A stretch of DNA of 25,230 bases from Bacillota bacterium (GCA_023393715.1 JAEXCD010000019.1:1-25230), one strand, 5' to 3'. Positions 7,080 to 14,818 are shown, counted from the stretch's first letter. Numbers and translations: made by a program. Notes: generated by a model from the letters alone, not told the origin.

Positions 7080-7505
7080 ATGAAGCGAATTTTTTCAGGG
7101 GCTTTGGCCCTGCTGATGGTTCTGGTCATGATGCCAGGACAATCGTTTGCGGCCAATACGGAAGATACGGTGTTTTGGTTCAAATCACAATCACTGTTTT
7201 CTTCGTTTCATACGGCTCCGAGGGCCAAGGAGGACACCACGCCGGTATACGTCTACGTGTATAATTGTCCGAGTCAAAATTACTTGGTTCGTGCTGAGCG
7301 GAAAGCCGCAAACGGGAGCTGGATTCTCGACAACGAAGGCGGAGCTGTGACAACACTGCGGCGTGATGTTAAATATTCCCTGCACACCCTGATTTACGAG
7401 CACAGCGGGCGCCTCGCGCGGCTGGGAGTGACGGTTTTGGGGACTGGATATGTAGAAGGGGTTTGGAGCCCGGATAGCCAGGGACATTACGTGGACGCCT
7501 GGTAA
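7080..7505 (+). CDS. Small secreted protein, DUF2712-like
   Basis: 141 aa, first gene of a six-gene operon with a near-perfect ribosome binding site (AAGGAGGG). The N-terminus is a classical Sec signal peptide (MKRIFSGALALLMVLVMMPGQSFA) with likely cleavage after SFA-24, leaving ~117 mature residues. No lipobox, sortase motif or membrane segment follows. The mature part is predicted mostly beta, with YVYVYNCPSQNYLVRAERK, a Gly-rich middle (LDNEGGAVTTL) and the ending GTGYVEGVWSPDSQGHYVDAW. It recalls DUF2712 proteins of Firmicutes (small exported proteins with a G-x-W-x-x-(D/E) ending), but I cannot confirm this without a profile search. It has a single cysteine and no double-glycine leader, so a class II bacteriocin precursor is unlikely. 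Being first behind a strong promoter suggests abundant production and possible dependence on the transporter encoded downstream. Confidence 0.75.
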   Translation: MKRIFSGALALLMVLVMMPGQSFAANTEDTVFWFKSQSLFSSFHTAPRAKEDTTPVYVYVYNCPSQNYLVRAERKAANGSWILDNEGGAVTTLRRDVKYSLHTLIYEHSGRLARLGVTVLGTGYVEGVWSPDSQGHYVDAW

Positions 7506-7598
7506 AACAGCATAGATCGTCCGATGGAGTACGTCCTGCTTCATTCTTCATTATCGACGAGAATAAATTTTGAAAATGCAAAGGAGAATCAATCAGCC

Positions 7599-8249
7599 AT
7601 GAAAAACAGCAAATGGATTTTGTTTATGCTCTGTTGTGCGCTGATATTCAGCTCCTGTACGATTGCGCCTCCCGTGGAGGAGAAGCATGCGGAGACGATA
7701 GAACAGGAAATCGACGCCAACCCGAAGGAGCTGGCGGCGCCGGGGCGGAGCGTGATCCGGCTGGAGCTGTTGGAGGCGAGCGTGTTCTCAGATCTGTCGA
7801 AGGTGACAAACGATGAATTCCGCGGGGAGGGAGCCAGACTTCGGCGCATCGAGAAAATGCCCCCGGGTAAGGTCTATGCGCTCTTTCGCTTCCGGATCGA
7901 ATTGCTGAAGGGGGATGATATTGCGTTTCCCGTGAATCACCTGGAGATAAAAGCTGCCCCGGGAATGACGGCCGGAGAGATGTACGAAGAGGCAGACGAA
8001 GAATTTGCGAAGCTGGTATATCTGGATGTGCACCCGTCGGGCAAGCTTTTGACGGAGCGGAATTATTTCCGTCTTGCTCTGGTCAAGGGCGAGCGTCAGG
8101 AATTTACGATAGGCGCCTTTTTGCCGGAGGATCGCGACGAGCCGGACGCGGTGTATTTGTATTACGGCGAGGGCGGGTTCGCCGACGGCAAAGAGAATAC
8201 CCCGGTTCCCTACTTTAGGGCAGAGCTTCAGCAGGGAGCATCGCGATGA
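7599..8249 (+). CDS. Lipoprotein of the secreted-protein/ABC operon
   Basis: 216 aa. The ATG at 7599 is chosen because AAGGAG precedes it at 7581-7586 and it gives a lipoprotein signal (KNSKWILFMLCCALIFSSC, Cys20); the longer in-frame ATG at 7524 would destroy that signal. After an acidic linker (~25-50) comes a soluble domain with alternating beta/alpha character: SVIRLELLEASVF, an amphipathic stretch with VTNDEFRGEGARLRRIE, then PPGKVYALFRFRIELL and later strands to the end. I do not recognise a family. The domain order resembles that of the protein at 10595-11260, which closes the operon. The stop overlaps the next start (ATGA), so it is translationally coupled to the permease and may be its extracytoplasmic partner. 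Confidence 0.78.
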   Translation: MKNSKWILFMLCCALIFSSCTIAPPVEEKHAETIEQEIDANPKELAAPGRSVIRLELLEASVFSDLSKVTNDEFRGEGARLRRIEKMPPGKVYALFRFRIELLKGDDIAFPVNHLEIKAAPGMTAGEMYEEADEEFAKLVYLDVHPSGKLLTERNYFRLALVKGERQEFTIGAFLPEDRDEPDAVYLYYGEGGFADGKENTPVPYFRAELQQGASR

Positions 8250-9115
8250 GCGGATTGATCGGACTTGAGCTGAAAAAAATGGTGCGGAGCCGCACCTTCC
8301 GACTGGCCGCCGCATTGATTCTGCTGCTGACGGCGCTCGACGTATTTTTGGGGCTGCAGCACCAGCATCGAATCGTAGAATATTGTGCGCTGAAATTTTC
8401 CGACCCCTCCTATGGCGGAGCGAACCCCTTAGCCCGACATAACAACCTGTTTTTTTTCCTGCCGGGCGCCTCTGTCGGGACGTATGCAACCTACCTTGCA
8501 AAATATGTGCTGCCGCTCCTGATCTGTCTGGCGGTCGGCGGAGGGCTGGCGGCGGAGATGCGGCGCGGATATTGGCAGCAGGTGATTGCCCGCGTGGGAA
8601 AGAAACGGTATTACACGGCCAAGTTCTCTGCGTCGTTTCTCCTCAGCGGGATGCTGGGCGTCGTCCCCCTGCTGCTGAGCGCGGTGGTGCTGGCGCTTTT
8701 TGTTCCGGCGAGCACCCCGGAGCCGAGCGAGTGGATCCTCCATGGGATCAGTATGGCGGACGGATTGGCGCATACGTATTTTTCCGTTCCGTGGCTCAGC
8801 GTCCTCCTGCTCGCAGCGTTTCAGTTCGTCTATGCCGGATTGTGGACCTGCCTGAGCCTTTGCATCGCCTTTTATGTGCGAACGGCGCAGGCGGCGACGC
8901 TGTCGGTGCTGCTGCCGCCGATCGGGCTTTTCACATTCGATTATATTTCTGAGGCTTTTCTGTTCGATTGGGAATGGTCTCCGGTTATATTTTTGAATCT
9001 GTCACCGCGAGCCGCCAAGCATCATCTCCTGCTGATGCTGCTGATGGCATTGGGCTTGGCGGCGGCGATCGGCGGTGTGGTGTATTACAGAGGAGTGAAG
9101 AGAGATGTTTTGTAA
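8246..9115 (+). CDS. ABC-2-like membrane permease
   Basis: 289 aa. An amphipathic N-terminus (GLIGLELKKMVRSRTFRLA) leads into a first membrane segment, then a ~60-residue extracytoplasmic loop. About five more hydrophobic segments follow (YLAKYVLPLLICLAVGGGLA, FLLSGMLGVVPLLLSAVVLA, and further ones to the C-terminus). The cytoplasmic stretch EMRRGYWQQVIARVGKKRYYTAK between the second and third segments fits the coupling region of ABC-2 permeases. The 11-base overlap with the next membrane-protein gene and the nearby ATPase support a role as a transporter subunit. Substrate and direction are unknown. Confidence 0.8.
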   Translation: MSGLIGLELKKMVRSRTFRLAAALILLLTALDVFLGLQHQHRIVEYCALKFSDPSYGGANPLARHNNLFFFLPGASVGTYATYLAKYVLPLLICLAVGGGLAAEMRRGYWQQVIARVGKKRYYTAKFSASFLLSGMLGVVPLLLSAVVLALFVPASTPEPSEWILHGISMADGLAHTYFSVPWLSVLLLAAFQFVYAGLWTCLSLCIAFYVRTAQAATLSVLLPPIGLFTFDYISEAFLFDWEWSPVIFLNLSPRAAKHHLLLMLLMALGLAAAIGGVVYYRGVKRDVL

Positions 9116-9929
9116 GATGCTGTGGCATGACATGAAAGAGGGAAGTCTGCGGACCAAGCGCGCCTGGGCGATCCCCGCGCTGCTTTTTTCGGTCGTCGCC
9201 TTCCGTATGCTTCATAATAAAAACGGGGTTCCGGGCTATACCTTCGGAAGCGTTTTGTTTCAGGTGTTTGGGGGCGTGAAATATTTCCCGCCGGAGACCG
9301 GGCGGTTTCAGTTCCCCACCCTTTGGGTGCTGATCTACTGCCTGTCCTGCTTTCTGACCAGCGTCTATCCTCTTCAGGACGTTTTGGGTATCGGAGGTCA
9401 GCTCATGGTGCGAACCGGGACGAGGAGACGGTGGTGGAGCAGCAAGATTTTATGGATCGCGCTTCAGACAGGAATATTTTTTTTGATCGGCTACGGCGTC
9501 CTGCTGCTGGGCTGCCTGATCTTCGGCATTCCGATCGCGCTGTCGGTGGATTCGGACTTCTTAACGGCTTTTTTTGAGGTCGATGTGCCCGCGCCGGAGC
9601 CGATCTTGCGCGCGCCGGCCCTGTTCCTCGGTCTGCCGATCCTGTTTTCGGTATGCCTGAATTTGTTCCAGTCATTCCTTTCTCTGATGATGCCGACGGT
9701 TGTTGCATACGGAGTGGCGATGGTTCCGCTGATCGGCGCCGGTCTTTCGACAGAACCGATCTGGATCGGAAATTATGCGATGGCGATTCGATATGCACAC
9801 GTCGATCAAGGCGGCATTGACGCGACGGGGGGGCTGCCGACATTTTTGATTATGGGCGCCGCACTATGTGTGGTAAGCGTCTGGCTGTTTCAGCGCTACG
9901 ATATCATGCCGCGGCGGATCGACGATTGA
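9105..9929 (+). CDS. Second membrane subunit of ABC-type transporter
   Basis: 274 aa with about six membrane segments. AGGAG lies nine bases before the ATG, inside the end of the previous gene. The large first extracytoplasmic loop contains PGYTFGSVLFQVFGGVKYFPPETGRF. The cytoplasmic segment GQLMVRTGTRRRWWSSKILW between hydrophobic segments two and three is equivalent to the coupling stretch in its partner. The sequences are not obviously similar, so the pair looks like a heterodimer. Close relatives, as far as I recall, are unnamed proteins of Clostridia. It has no ATPase or substrate-binding motif of its own. Confidence 0.75.
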   Translation: MFCKMLWHDMKEGSLRTKRAWAIPALLFSVVAFRMLHNKNGVPGYTFGSVLFQVFGGVKYFPPETGRFQFPTLWVLIYCLSCFLTSVYPLQDVLGIGGQLMVRTGTRRRWWSSKILWIALQTGIFFLIGYGVLLLGCLIFGIPIALSVDSDFLTAFFEVDVPAPEPILRAPALFLGLPILFSVCLNLFQSFLSLMMPTVVAYGVAMVPLIGAGLSTEPIWIGNYAMAIRYAHVDQGGIDATGGLPTFLIMGAALCVVSVWLFQRYDIMPRRIDD

Positions 9930-9943
9930 GAGGAGCGAGGCAC

Positions 9944-10585
9944 ATGACGACGGTTCGATTGGAAAATGTGACAAAGACGATCAAGGGGAGTACGGTAATC
10001 CGGGAAACCTCCCTTTCGCTGACGCCCGGCCGCTGCTACGGCCTGAAGGGCGTAAACGGCTCGGGAAAAACCATGCTGATGCGGCTGATCGCCGGCTTAA
10101 TCCGCCCGAGCTCCGGAGCGGTGTACATCGACGAGCGCCGGCTCGGCAAGGAGCTGGATTTTCCGCCGAGCATCGGGCTGCTGATTGAAAATCCGGCCTT
10201 TTTGGATTATCTGTCGGGCTATGAAAATCTGGTGTTTCTCGCGGGGATCCGCGGAACGGCTTCGGCACAGCGGATTCGGGAGACGATTCGGCGCGTCGGA
10301 CTGGATCCGGAGGACAGGAAGAGCTACGGGAAATACTCGCTCGGCATGAAGCAGCGTCTGGGGATTGCCGCGGCGATTATGGAGGAGCCGGAGCTGGTGC
10401 TGCTGGATGAGCCGACGAACGCGCTGGATTCGGATGGCGTGGAGCTGGTGGTGGAGATCGTCTCGGAGCTGAAGGCGCAGGGGACGCTGGTTGTCGTAAG
10501 CTGTCACGATTATGAGGTGCTGAAGCTGATGGCGGATGAAATCTATTCCGTACGGGAGGGGGAGGTATTCCCGGGCGTCCGATAG
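9944..10585 (+). CDS. ABC transporter ATP-binding protein
   Basis: 213 aa, compact for an ATPase of this class. The ATG at 9944 follows GAGGAGCGAGG; the longer frame from 9866 runs through the end of the previous gene and is rejected. Visible motifs are Walker A GVNGSGKT, a Q-loop-region change (IGLLIENPAFLDYLSGYENL, where the usual Gln is Glu), the signature YSLGMKQRLGIA in place of LSGGQ, Walker B LVLLDEPTNALD and the switch His in VVVSCHDYE. The ENP and YSLGMKQR pattern is typical of ATPases of lantibiotic-immunity and ABC-2 efflux systems, which suggests export or removal from the membrane rather than import. The stop codon TAG is part of the TAGGAGG ribosome binding site of the next gene. 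Confidence 0.92.
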   Translation: MTTVRLENVTKTIKGSTVIRETSLSLTPGRCYGLKGVNGSGKTMLMRLIAGLIRPSSGAVYIDERRLGKELDFPPSIGLLIENPAFLDYLSGYENLVFLAGIRGTASAQRIRETIRRVGLDPEDRKSYGKYSLGMKQRLGIAAAIMEEPELVLLDEPTNALDSDGVELVVEIVSELKAQGTLVVVSCHDYEVLKLMADEIYSVREGEVFPGVR

Positions 10586-10594
10586 GAGGATGGT

Positions 10595-11260
10595 ATGCGA
10601 CACAAATGGGAAGAATATTTTCCGGAGCGCGTCCGGATGCGCAAAAGATGCAGGCGGGCGGGGGCGCTGGCTCTGCTCATCCTGCTTCCGCTGTATGCCT
10701 GGCGCGTGATTTCGGTTAATGCGGAATGGCAGGCGCCGCCGAGACAGGTGGTGCCCCTGGGTGAAGAGGTGGGCTTTGGCTCGAACTACATCGACGATCC
10801 GCAGCTGCAGAACAGCGACGGGTACTTTATCCGAGTCCGGAAAACGGAGCTGGCGACGATGGAGAGCGTCATTGAGCGAAGTGCGTTTACGCGCGAGGAA
10901 TTTGAACAGTACATGATATTCGAACAAAGGCGCCTAGGCTCACTGCCCGAACACGTGCTGATCGTCGAAACCGAGATTCGAAATGAATCGAACACGGATA
11001 CGGGGATCGACTGTATATTTTGGCGCCTCCAGTTGAAGGAGACGTATATGACCCAGGATTCCCATATATACTCTGTACTTAATCCGGATATGAGGGGCTC
11101 GGAGCGATTTCGTCTGAAGGTCGGCATGACCAAGACGGTGTACCTGGCATATCCTTTGTCGGAGCATCTGTGGCCGGAGGCGCCGGAGCGTATCTTGGAG
11201 GAGGATCCGCTGCTCGTCCTGACCGAGGCGCCGGTGTCGCTGCGCATGAAGCTCAAATAA
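10595..11260 (+). CDS. Membrane-anchored extracytoplasmic protein of the ABC operon
   Basis: 221 aa, last gene of the operon. A basic cytoplasmic N-terminus (EEYFPERVRMRKRCRRAG) precedes a single membrane segment (ALALLILLPLYAWRVISV). The rest is predicted outside the cell. The outer domain runs from a strand DGYFIRVRKTELATM through a helical AFTREEFEQYMIFEQRRLGSLPEHVLIVETEIRNES to several strands ending LTEAPVSLRMKLK. It may belong to the DUF5028-like group of Clostridia, but this is uncertain. The layout (strand, helix with T-R/N-x-E-F, then R-R-x-x-x-x-P-x-x-V and a strand) resembles the lipoprotein encoded at the front of the operon. A partner role for the transporter at the cell surface is inferred. 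Confidence 0.75.
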   Translation: MRHKWEEYFPERVRMRKRCRRAGALALLILLPLYAWRVISVNAEWQAPPRQVVPLGEEVGFGSNYIDDPQLQNSDGYFIRVRKTELATMESVIERSAFTREEFEQYMIFEQRRLGSLPEHVLIVETEIRNESNTDTGIDCIFWRLQLKETYMTQDSHIYSVLNPDMRGSERFRLKVGMTKTVYLAYPLSEHLWPEAPERILEEDPLLVLTEAPVSLRMKLK

Positions 11261-11306
11261 AAGCGTCCGGCGCGGCCGCGTCGGAAGGCAAAGAAGCTAT
11301 GGCAGT

Positions 11307-11385
11307 AAAGAGCCTCCCCGCCGGGGGGGCGCTCGCTTTACCGAAATGCGGTGAAGGAGAGCGGTCACGTGCGGGGAGGCTCTTT
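11307..11385. terminator. Long bidirectional terminator overlapping the 3' end of murI
   Basis: A perfect 15-bp inverted repeat (AAAGAGCCTCCCCGC at 11307-11321, complement at 11371-11385) is followed by a T-rich run on the plus strand and, seen from the minus strand, also by T residues. It should end the ABC operon and, from the other side, murI. The interior pairs further: GCTC 11331-11334 with GAGC 11359-11362, and 11336-11343 with 11349-11356. The right arm lies within the last codons of murI. Confidence 0.82.
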
Positions 11386-12186
11386 TGTTTGTACGTGCTG
11401 AACGGACAGCGCAGACTCAGGCACGCCGAGTATTCGGGCGGCGATCGTCCGGAAGGCCGTGCTGTCGGCGCTGGTCAAAAGCTGAACCGATCCCCGTGAA
11501 CCGGGCGTGAGGAGCACTGCGGCGTGGACGGCGGTCTCCTCGGCTACGGCACGCGCCGGATCCAGAAGGCGGCTGTCGGGCAGCGCGGTCTGAATGGCGT
11601 TTTGCAGAATCGGATAATGCGTACAGCCCAGGATGACCAGCTCGGGCGCGCGGACGCGCCACGGCTGCAGCGCTTCCCGGACGAGCTGCTCGGCGTGAGG
11701 ACCTTCAAAATCTCCGGCCTCGACCATCGGCGCGAGGGCGGGGCATGCGAGGGAGCGGATGTCGGCGCCGGGCTGTAGGCGCAGCAGTGCTTCGGGATAG
11801 AGGTTGGAGCGGACGGTCGCCGTCGTGCCGATGATGCCGATGCTTGCGGCGTTCTCGCGGGCGGCGCGGCGAACGGCCGGCAGTATGGTACCGACGACCG
11901 GGCCGCGGAAGCATGCGCCGAGTTGATCCAGGCAGCACGCAGAGAGCGTGTTGCAGGCGACGACGAGAATATCAATATGATATTGCTGAAGAAGGCGTAC
12001 GTCCTCTTCGGCAATTTTTTGTAAATCGGGGACGCTGCGATCTCCGTAGGGCGCCCGGGCGTTGTCACCGAAGTAGATGTAACAGGCTTCGGGGAGAACC
12101 TGCAGGAGCTCGGCAAGGACGGTCAGGCCGCCAAAGCCGGAGTCGAGGACGCCGATGGTGAGTTTGTGGGGCGCTGTGTGATCCAT
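11365..12186 (-). CDS. murI: Glutamate racemase
   Basis: 273 aa, converts L- to D-glutamate for peptidoglycan. The ATG at 12186 is used because AAGGAGA lies just upstream; the frame continues to 12246 without a ribosome binding site. Family motifs are IGVLDSGFGGLTVL (substrate/active-site loop), YIYFGDNARAPYGDRS, VVACNTLSA with catalytic Cys78, and VILGCTHYPIL with the second catalytic Cys188. Length is normal. It stands alone on the minus strand, divergent from the HAD gene. The C-terminal codons (TKEPPRT) are formed by one arm of the terminator stem at 11307-11385, so protein end and terminator share sequence. Confidence 0.96.
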   Translation of the reverse strand: MDHTAPHKLTIGVLDSGFGGLTVLAELLQVLPEACYIYFGDNARAPYGDRSVPDLQKIAEEDVRLLQQYHIDILVVACNTLSACCLDQLGACFRGPVVGTILPAVRRAARENAASIGIIGTTATVRSNLYPEALLRLQPGADIRSLACPALAPMVEAGDFEGPHAEQLVREALQPWRVRAPELVILGCTHYPILQNAIQTALPDSRLLDPARAVAEETAVHAAVLLTPGSRGSVQLLTSADSTAFRTIAARILGVPESALSVQHVQTKEPPRT

Positions 12187-12330
12187 AGAGATCTCCTTTC
12201 CGATCAATCGTACTCCCATTATCCGACGAGGGAGACCTGCCGTCAAGGCAGCGCTTCGGCATCGTCCGAGGTCTGGCGTAAAATTCGACTTTTGGGTATA
12301 CTGGAAGGGATTTGGAAAAGGGGGAGCGAA

Positions 12331-13005
12331 ATGAAGGCGTTGCTGTTTGACATGGACGGAACATTGATCGATTCGATGAGGATGTGGCGTTCATTAGAAA
12401 AAAGCTATATGGAGCAGCTGGGCGTGGACTATGCGCAGGTCGATGTAAATCAGACGGCGACGATGTCCCTCAGGGATATTGTGGCGCTTTTGAATAAGCA
12501 GTTTTCGCTGGACTTATCGGTGGAACAGGCTGAGCGGCTGGTCAACGAGCGAATCAGCCGCTTCTACCGCGAGGAAGCGCGCCCGAAGCCCGGCGTGACG
12601 GCGATGCTGGAGGAATTTCGGGCGTGCGGGATTCCGATGGCGGTCGGCACGGCGACGCCGGAGCGGTTTGCGTTGGAGGCATTGGCACATACCGGCCTGC
12701 TTGCCTACTTTGATTTCGTGCAGAGTGTTACAACGGACGGATATGCGAAAAACGACAAGCGCTTCTATGTTCGCGCGGCGGAGCGCTTTGGGACGACGCC
12801 GGACGAGCTTTGTCTTTTTGACGATGCGTTATACGCCTGTGTGACGGCAAAATCCGCGGGGCTTTGGGTCGTCGCCGTCGAGGACGCGGCGTACGAGCAG
12901 GATCGCGCCGCTTTGAAGCGCGGGGCGAACGAATACGTGCAGGGCTTTGACCGGTGGTCGCCGCGATCCTGGGCGGTGGCGCGCGGGCTCTGCGGAAAGG
13001 AGTAG
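12331..13005 (+). CDS. HAD-superfamily hydrolase (beta-phosphoglucomutase/phosphatase-like)
   Basis: 224 aa. The ATG at 12331 follows GGGGGAGCGA. Class I HAD motifs are complete: DMDGT (nucleophile D7, acid/base D9), MAVGTATPE (motif II Thr), a lysine around YAKNDKRF and the motif IV pair LFDDALYA. A helical cap (~15-85) lies between motifs I and II. Because of this small alpha-helical C1 cap it fits the phosphoglycolate phosphatase/beta-phosphoglucomutase group; the substrate cannot be assigned. The stop is three bases from the next start, so it forms an operon with the Asp23-family gene. A TATACT at 12297-12302 could be its -10, without a clear -35. Confidence 0.88.
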   Translation: MKALLFDMDGTLIDSMRMWRSLEKSYMEQLGVDYAQVDVNQTATMSLRDIVALLNKQFSLDLSVEQAERLVNERISRFYREEARPKPGVTAMLEEFRACGIPMAVGTATPERFALEALAHTGLLAYFDFVQSVTTDGYAKNDKRFYVRAAERFGTTPDELCLFDDALYACVTAKSAGLWVVAVEDAAYEQDRAALKRGANEYVQGFDRWSPRSWAVARGLCGKE

Positions 13006-13008
13006 GAT

Positions 13009-13326
13009 ATGGCACAATTTAAGGGTGGGTCGGTGCACGTCGCAAACGATGTGATTGATCTGATTATCGCTTCGACGGCGGCGAAGGTCGAGGGCGTGTT
13101 CGAGGTGAAGGGATACGATGAGAAGGCGCGGCGCCTTCGGCGCGGCTATAAGAAGCACATCAGGACGGCAGTGCAGGACGGGACGCTGTCGACCGCTCTG
13201 GTGCTTCGCGTCGCGAAGGGGACGCCGATTCTCGGGACGGTGGAGGCCGTTCAGGAACACGTCGCGAAGCAGGTGCGGAGTATGCTGGGGCTCTCCTGCG
13301 AACGCGTCGATATACAGGTGATGTAG
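13009..13326 (+). CDS. Asp23/Gls24-family protein
   Basis: 105 aa, AAGGAG eight bases before the ATG. The whole length matches the Asp23/Gls24 (DUF322) domain: an N-terminal strand SVHVANDVIDLIIASTAAKVEGVFEVKG, a basic middle (KARRLRRGYKKHIRT), a central ALVLRVAKGTPI strand, and the C-terminal helix and strand AVQEHVAKQVRSMLGLSCERVDIQV. Proteins of this family are cytoplasmic or membrane-associated envelope-stress or fatty-acid-kinase-locus proteins of Firmicutes. Here it is paired with a HAD hydrolase, and a hairpin terminator directly follows. Confidence 0.9.
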   Translation: MAQFKGGSVHVANDVIDLIIASTAAKVEGVFEVKGYDEKARRLRRGYKKHIRTAVQDGTLSTALVLRVAKGTPILGTVEAVQEHVAKQVRSMLGLSCERVDIQVM

Positions 13327-13332
13327 TTTTGG

Positions 13333-13363
13333 ACGCCTTCTCCGCTTTGGAGAAGGTGTTTTA
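13333..13363 (+). terminator. Intrinsic terminator after Asp23-family gene
   Basis: ACGCCTTCTCC (13333-13343) pairs with GGAGAAGGTGT (13349-13359), with one G-U pair, around a five-base loop and is followed by TTTT. It lies seven bases after the stop and just before the MATE ribosome binding site, so it partly insulates the MATE gene. Confidence 0.75.
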
Positions 13364-13381
13364 TGTGAAACGGAGGGATGG

Positions 13382-14737
13382 ATGCGCCGAACGATAGATT
13401 TGCTGGAGGGCGCGATTTTTCCGGCGCTGTGGCGGCTGGCTGCGCCGCTGATGATGACGGCGCTGATCGAAATGGCCTACAGCCTGACCGATATGATGTG
13501 GATCGGCCGAATCGACTCGAATGCCGTGGCGGCGATCGGTACGGTCGGCTTTTTGCTGTGGATTGGGCATGCGGTGGCGATTATTCCGCGAACCGGGCTG
13601 GGCGTACTGACCTCGCAGCGAATGGGCCGCGAGGATGAGGAGGGGGCGCGCCGCGCGATTGAGGGCGGAATTCAGCTCGGCATCGCGCTTTCCGTGCTGT
13701 ATATTGCGCTTACCGAGCTTGCCTTGAAGCCGTTTGTGTACTTCTTTCAGCTGGGAGAGGCGGTCAATGGCTATGCCGTGCAGTACGGACACATCGTGCT
13801 TCCGGGACTGCTGTTTATGACGCTGAACATTCTGTACTCTCAGGCGTATCAGAGCATCGGAAACAGCGTGACGCCGTTTCGGATCAATGCGATCGGCCTG
13901 GTCGTCAATATGCTCCTCGATCCGCTGCTGATCTTTGGCGTGGGTGTGTTGCCGCCGTTGGGCGTTTCCGGCGCGGCGCTGGCCACCGTATTTGCGCAGG
14001 CGGTCGTCTTCGCGCTGTTCCTCACGGCGTCGAAACGCGCGGTTCCGGCGATCCGAAGCATCCGCCTTCGCCGCCCGGTCGACGGTGCTTTGTGGCGCCG
14101 GATGCTGGGGCTGGGCGTTCCGGTGTTTTTGCTGCAGAGCGTGCACGCGACGGTATCGCTGATTTTGAATCGCTTCATTGCGGTATACGGCGCGACCGCC
14201 GTGGCGGCGGCGTCGATCGGAGCGCAGCTCGAATCGGTTTCATGGATGACGGCGGAGGGGTTCTCCGTTGCGATCACTGCGATGATCGGACAGAATTACG
14301 GAGCGCAAAACGAGAAGCGCGTGAAGGAGGCGTCAACAAAAGGCCTTGTCTCGATGCTTTTTGTCGGTGTCGGCGCGTTGCTGTTGCTCATCGGATTTCG
14401 CACCTCGCTCTTTCGAATTTTCCTCCCCGGCGATGCGCAGGGCATTCTGCTCGGGGCGCAGTATCTGTTGATTTTCGGCTTATCGCAGCCGTTTTTGACC
14501 CTGGAAATCAGCGCGTCGGCCTGCTTCAACGGCGTCGGCAGGACGCGGCCGCCTTCGGCGATCAGCGCGCTATTGAATTTGCTGCGCATCCCGGGGGCGC
14601 TCCTGCTCATGCCGTCGTTCGGCGTGCTGGGCATCTGGGCGGCGATGAGCTTTTCGACGGTGGCAAAGGGAACGCTGATCGTCCTGTTCTGGCAGCGCTG
14701 CCGCAAAAATTTAGCGATACGGCAGCAGACTTTTTGA
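13382..14737 (+). CDS. MATE-family multidrug/sodium antiporter
   Basis: 451 aa with 12 predicted membrane segments, starting after CGGAGGGATGG. The N-terminal signature GAIFPALWRLAAPLMMTALIEMAYSLTDMMWIGRID is typical of MATE exporters, as is the repeat of that pattern in the second half (MLGLGVPVFLLQSVHATVSLILNRFIAVYGATAVAAASIGAQLESV). It would export cationic compounds or a metabolite using a sodium or proton gradient; the substrate is unknown. Length is normal. It ends before the short bidirectional terminator at 14772-14802. Confidence 0.93.
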   Translation: MRRTIDLLEGAIFPALWRLAAPLMMTALIEMAYSLTDMMWIGRIDSNAVAAIGTVGFLLWIGHAVAIIPRTGLGVLTSQRMGREDEEGARRAIEGGIQLGIALSVLYIALTELALKPFVYFFQLGEAVNGYAVQYGHIVLPGLLFMTLNILYSQAYQSIGNSVTPFRINAIGLVVNMLLDPLLIFGVGVLPPLGVSGAALATVFAQAVVFALFLTASKRAVPAIRSIRLRRPVDGALWRRMLGLGVPVFLLQSVHATVSLILNRFIAVYGATAVAAASIGAQLESVSWMTAEGFSVAITAMIGQNYGAQNEKRVKEASTKGLVSMLFVGVGALLLLIGFRTSLFRIFLPGDAQGILLGAQYLLIFGLSQPFLTLEISASACFNGVGRTRPPSAISALLNLLRIPGALLLMPSFGVLGIWAAMSFSTVAKGTLIVLFWQRCRKNLAIRQQTF

Positions 14738-14771
14738 GGCTGTCTGTCATTAAAGGAGAAGGACAAAAAAG

Positions 14772-14802
14772 AAAGGCCGCAGGCAGAGCCTGCGGCCTTT
14801 TT
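14772..14802. terminator. Bidirectional intrinsic terminator between convergent genes
   Basis: A perfect 13-bp stem (AAAGGCCGCAGGC 14772-14784, complement 14788-14800) with a three-base loop has A-rich sequence on the left and T-rich on the right. It lies between the MATE stop (14737) and the YfcC-family stop (14819). Confidence 0.92.
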
Positions 14803-14818
14803 GTGCGTATTCCATTTT

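Noticed and set aside
7080..7505. Class II bacteriocin or lantibiotic precursor
   Set aside because: It has a Sec signal peptide rather than a double-glycine leader, is too long, and has only one cysteine. No modification enzyme or peptidase-containing exporter is nearby.
13361..14146. 261-codon minus-strand frame inside the MATE gene
   Set aside because: Its composition is very rich in Arg, His and Gln, as expected for the reverse of a hydrophobic gene, with no domain.
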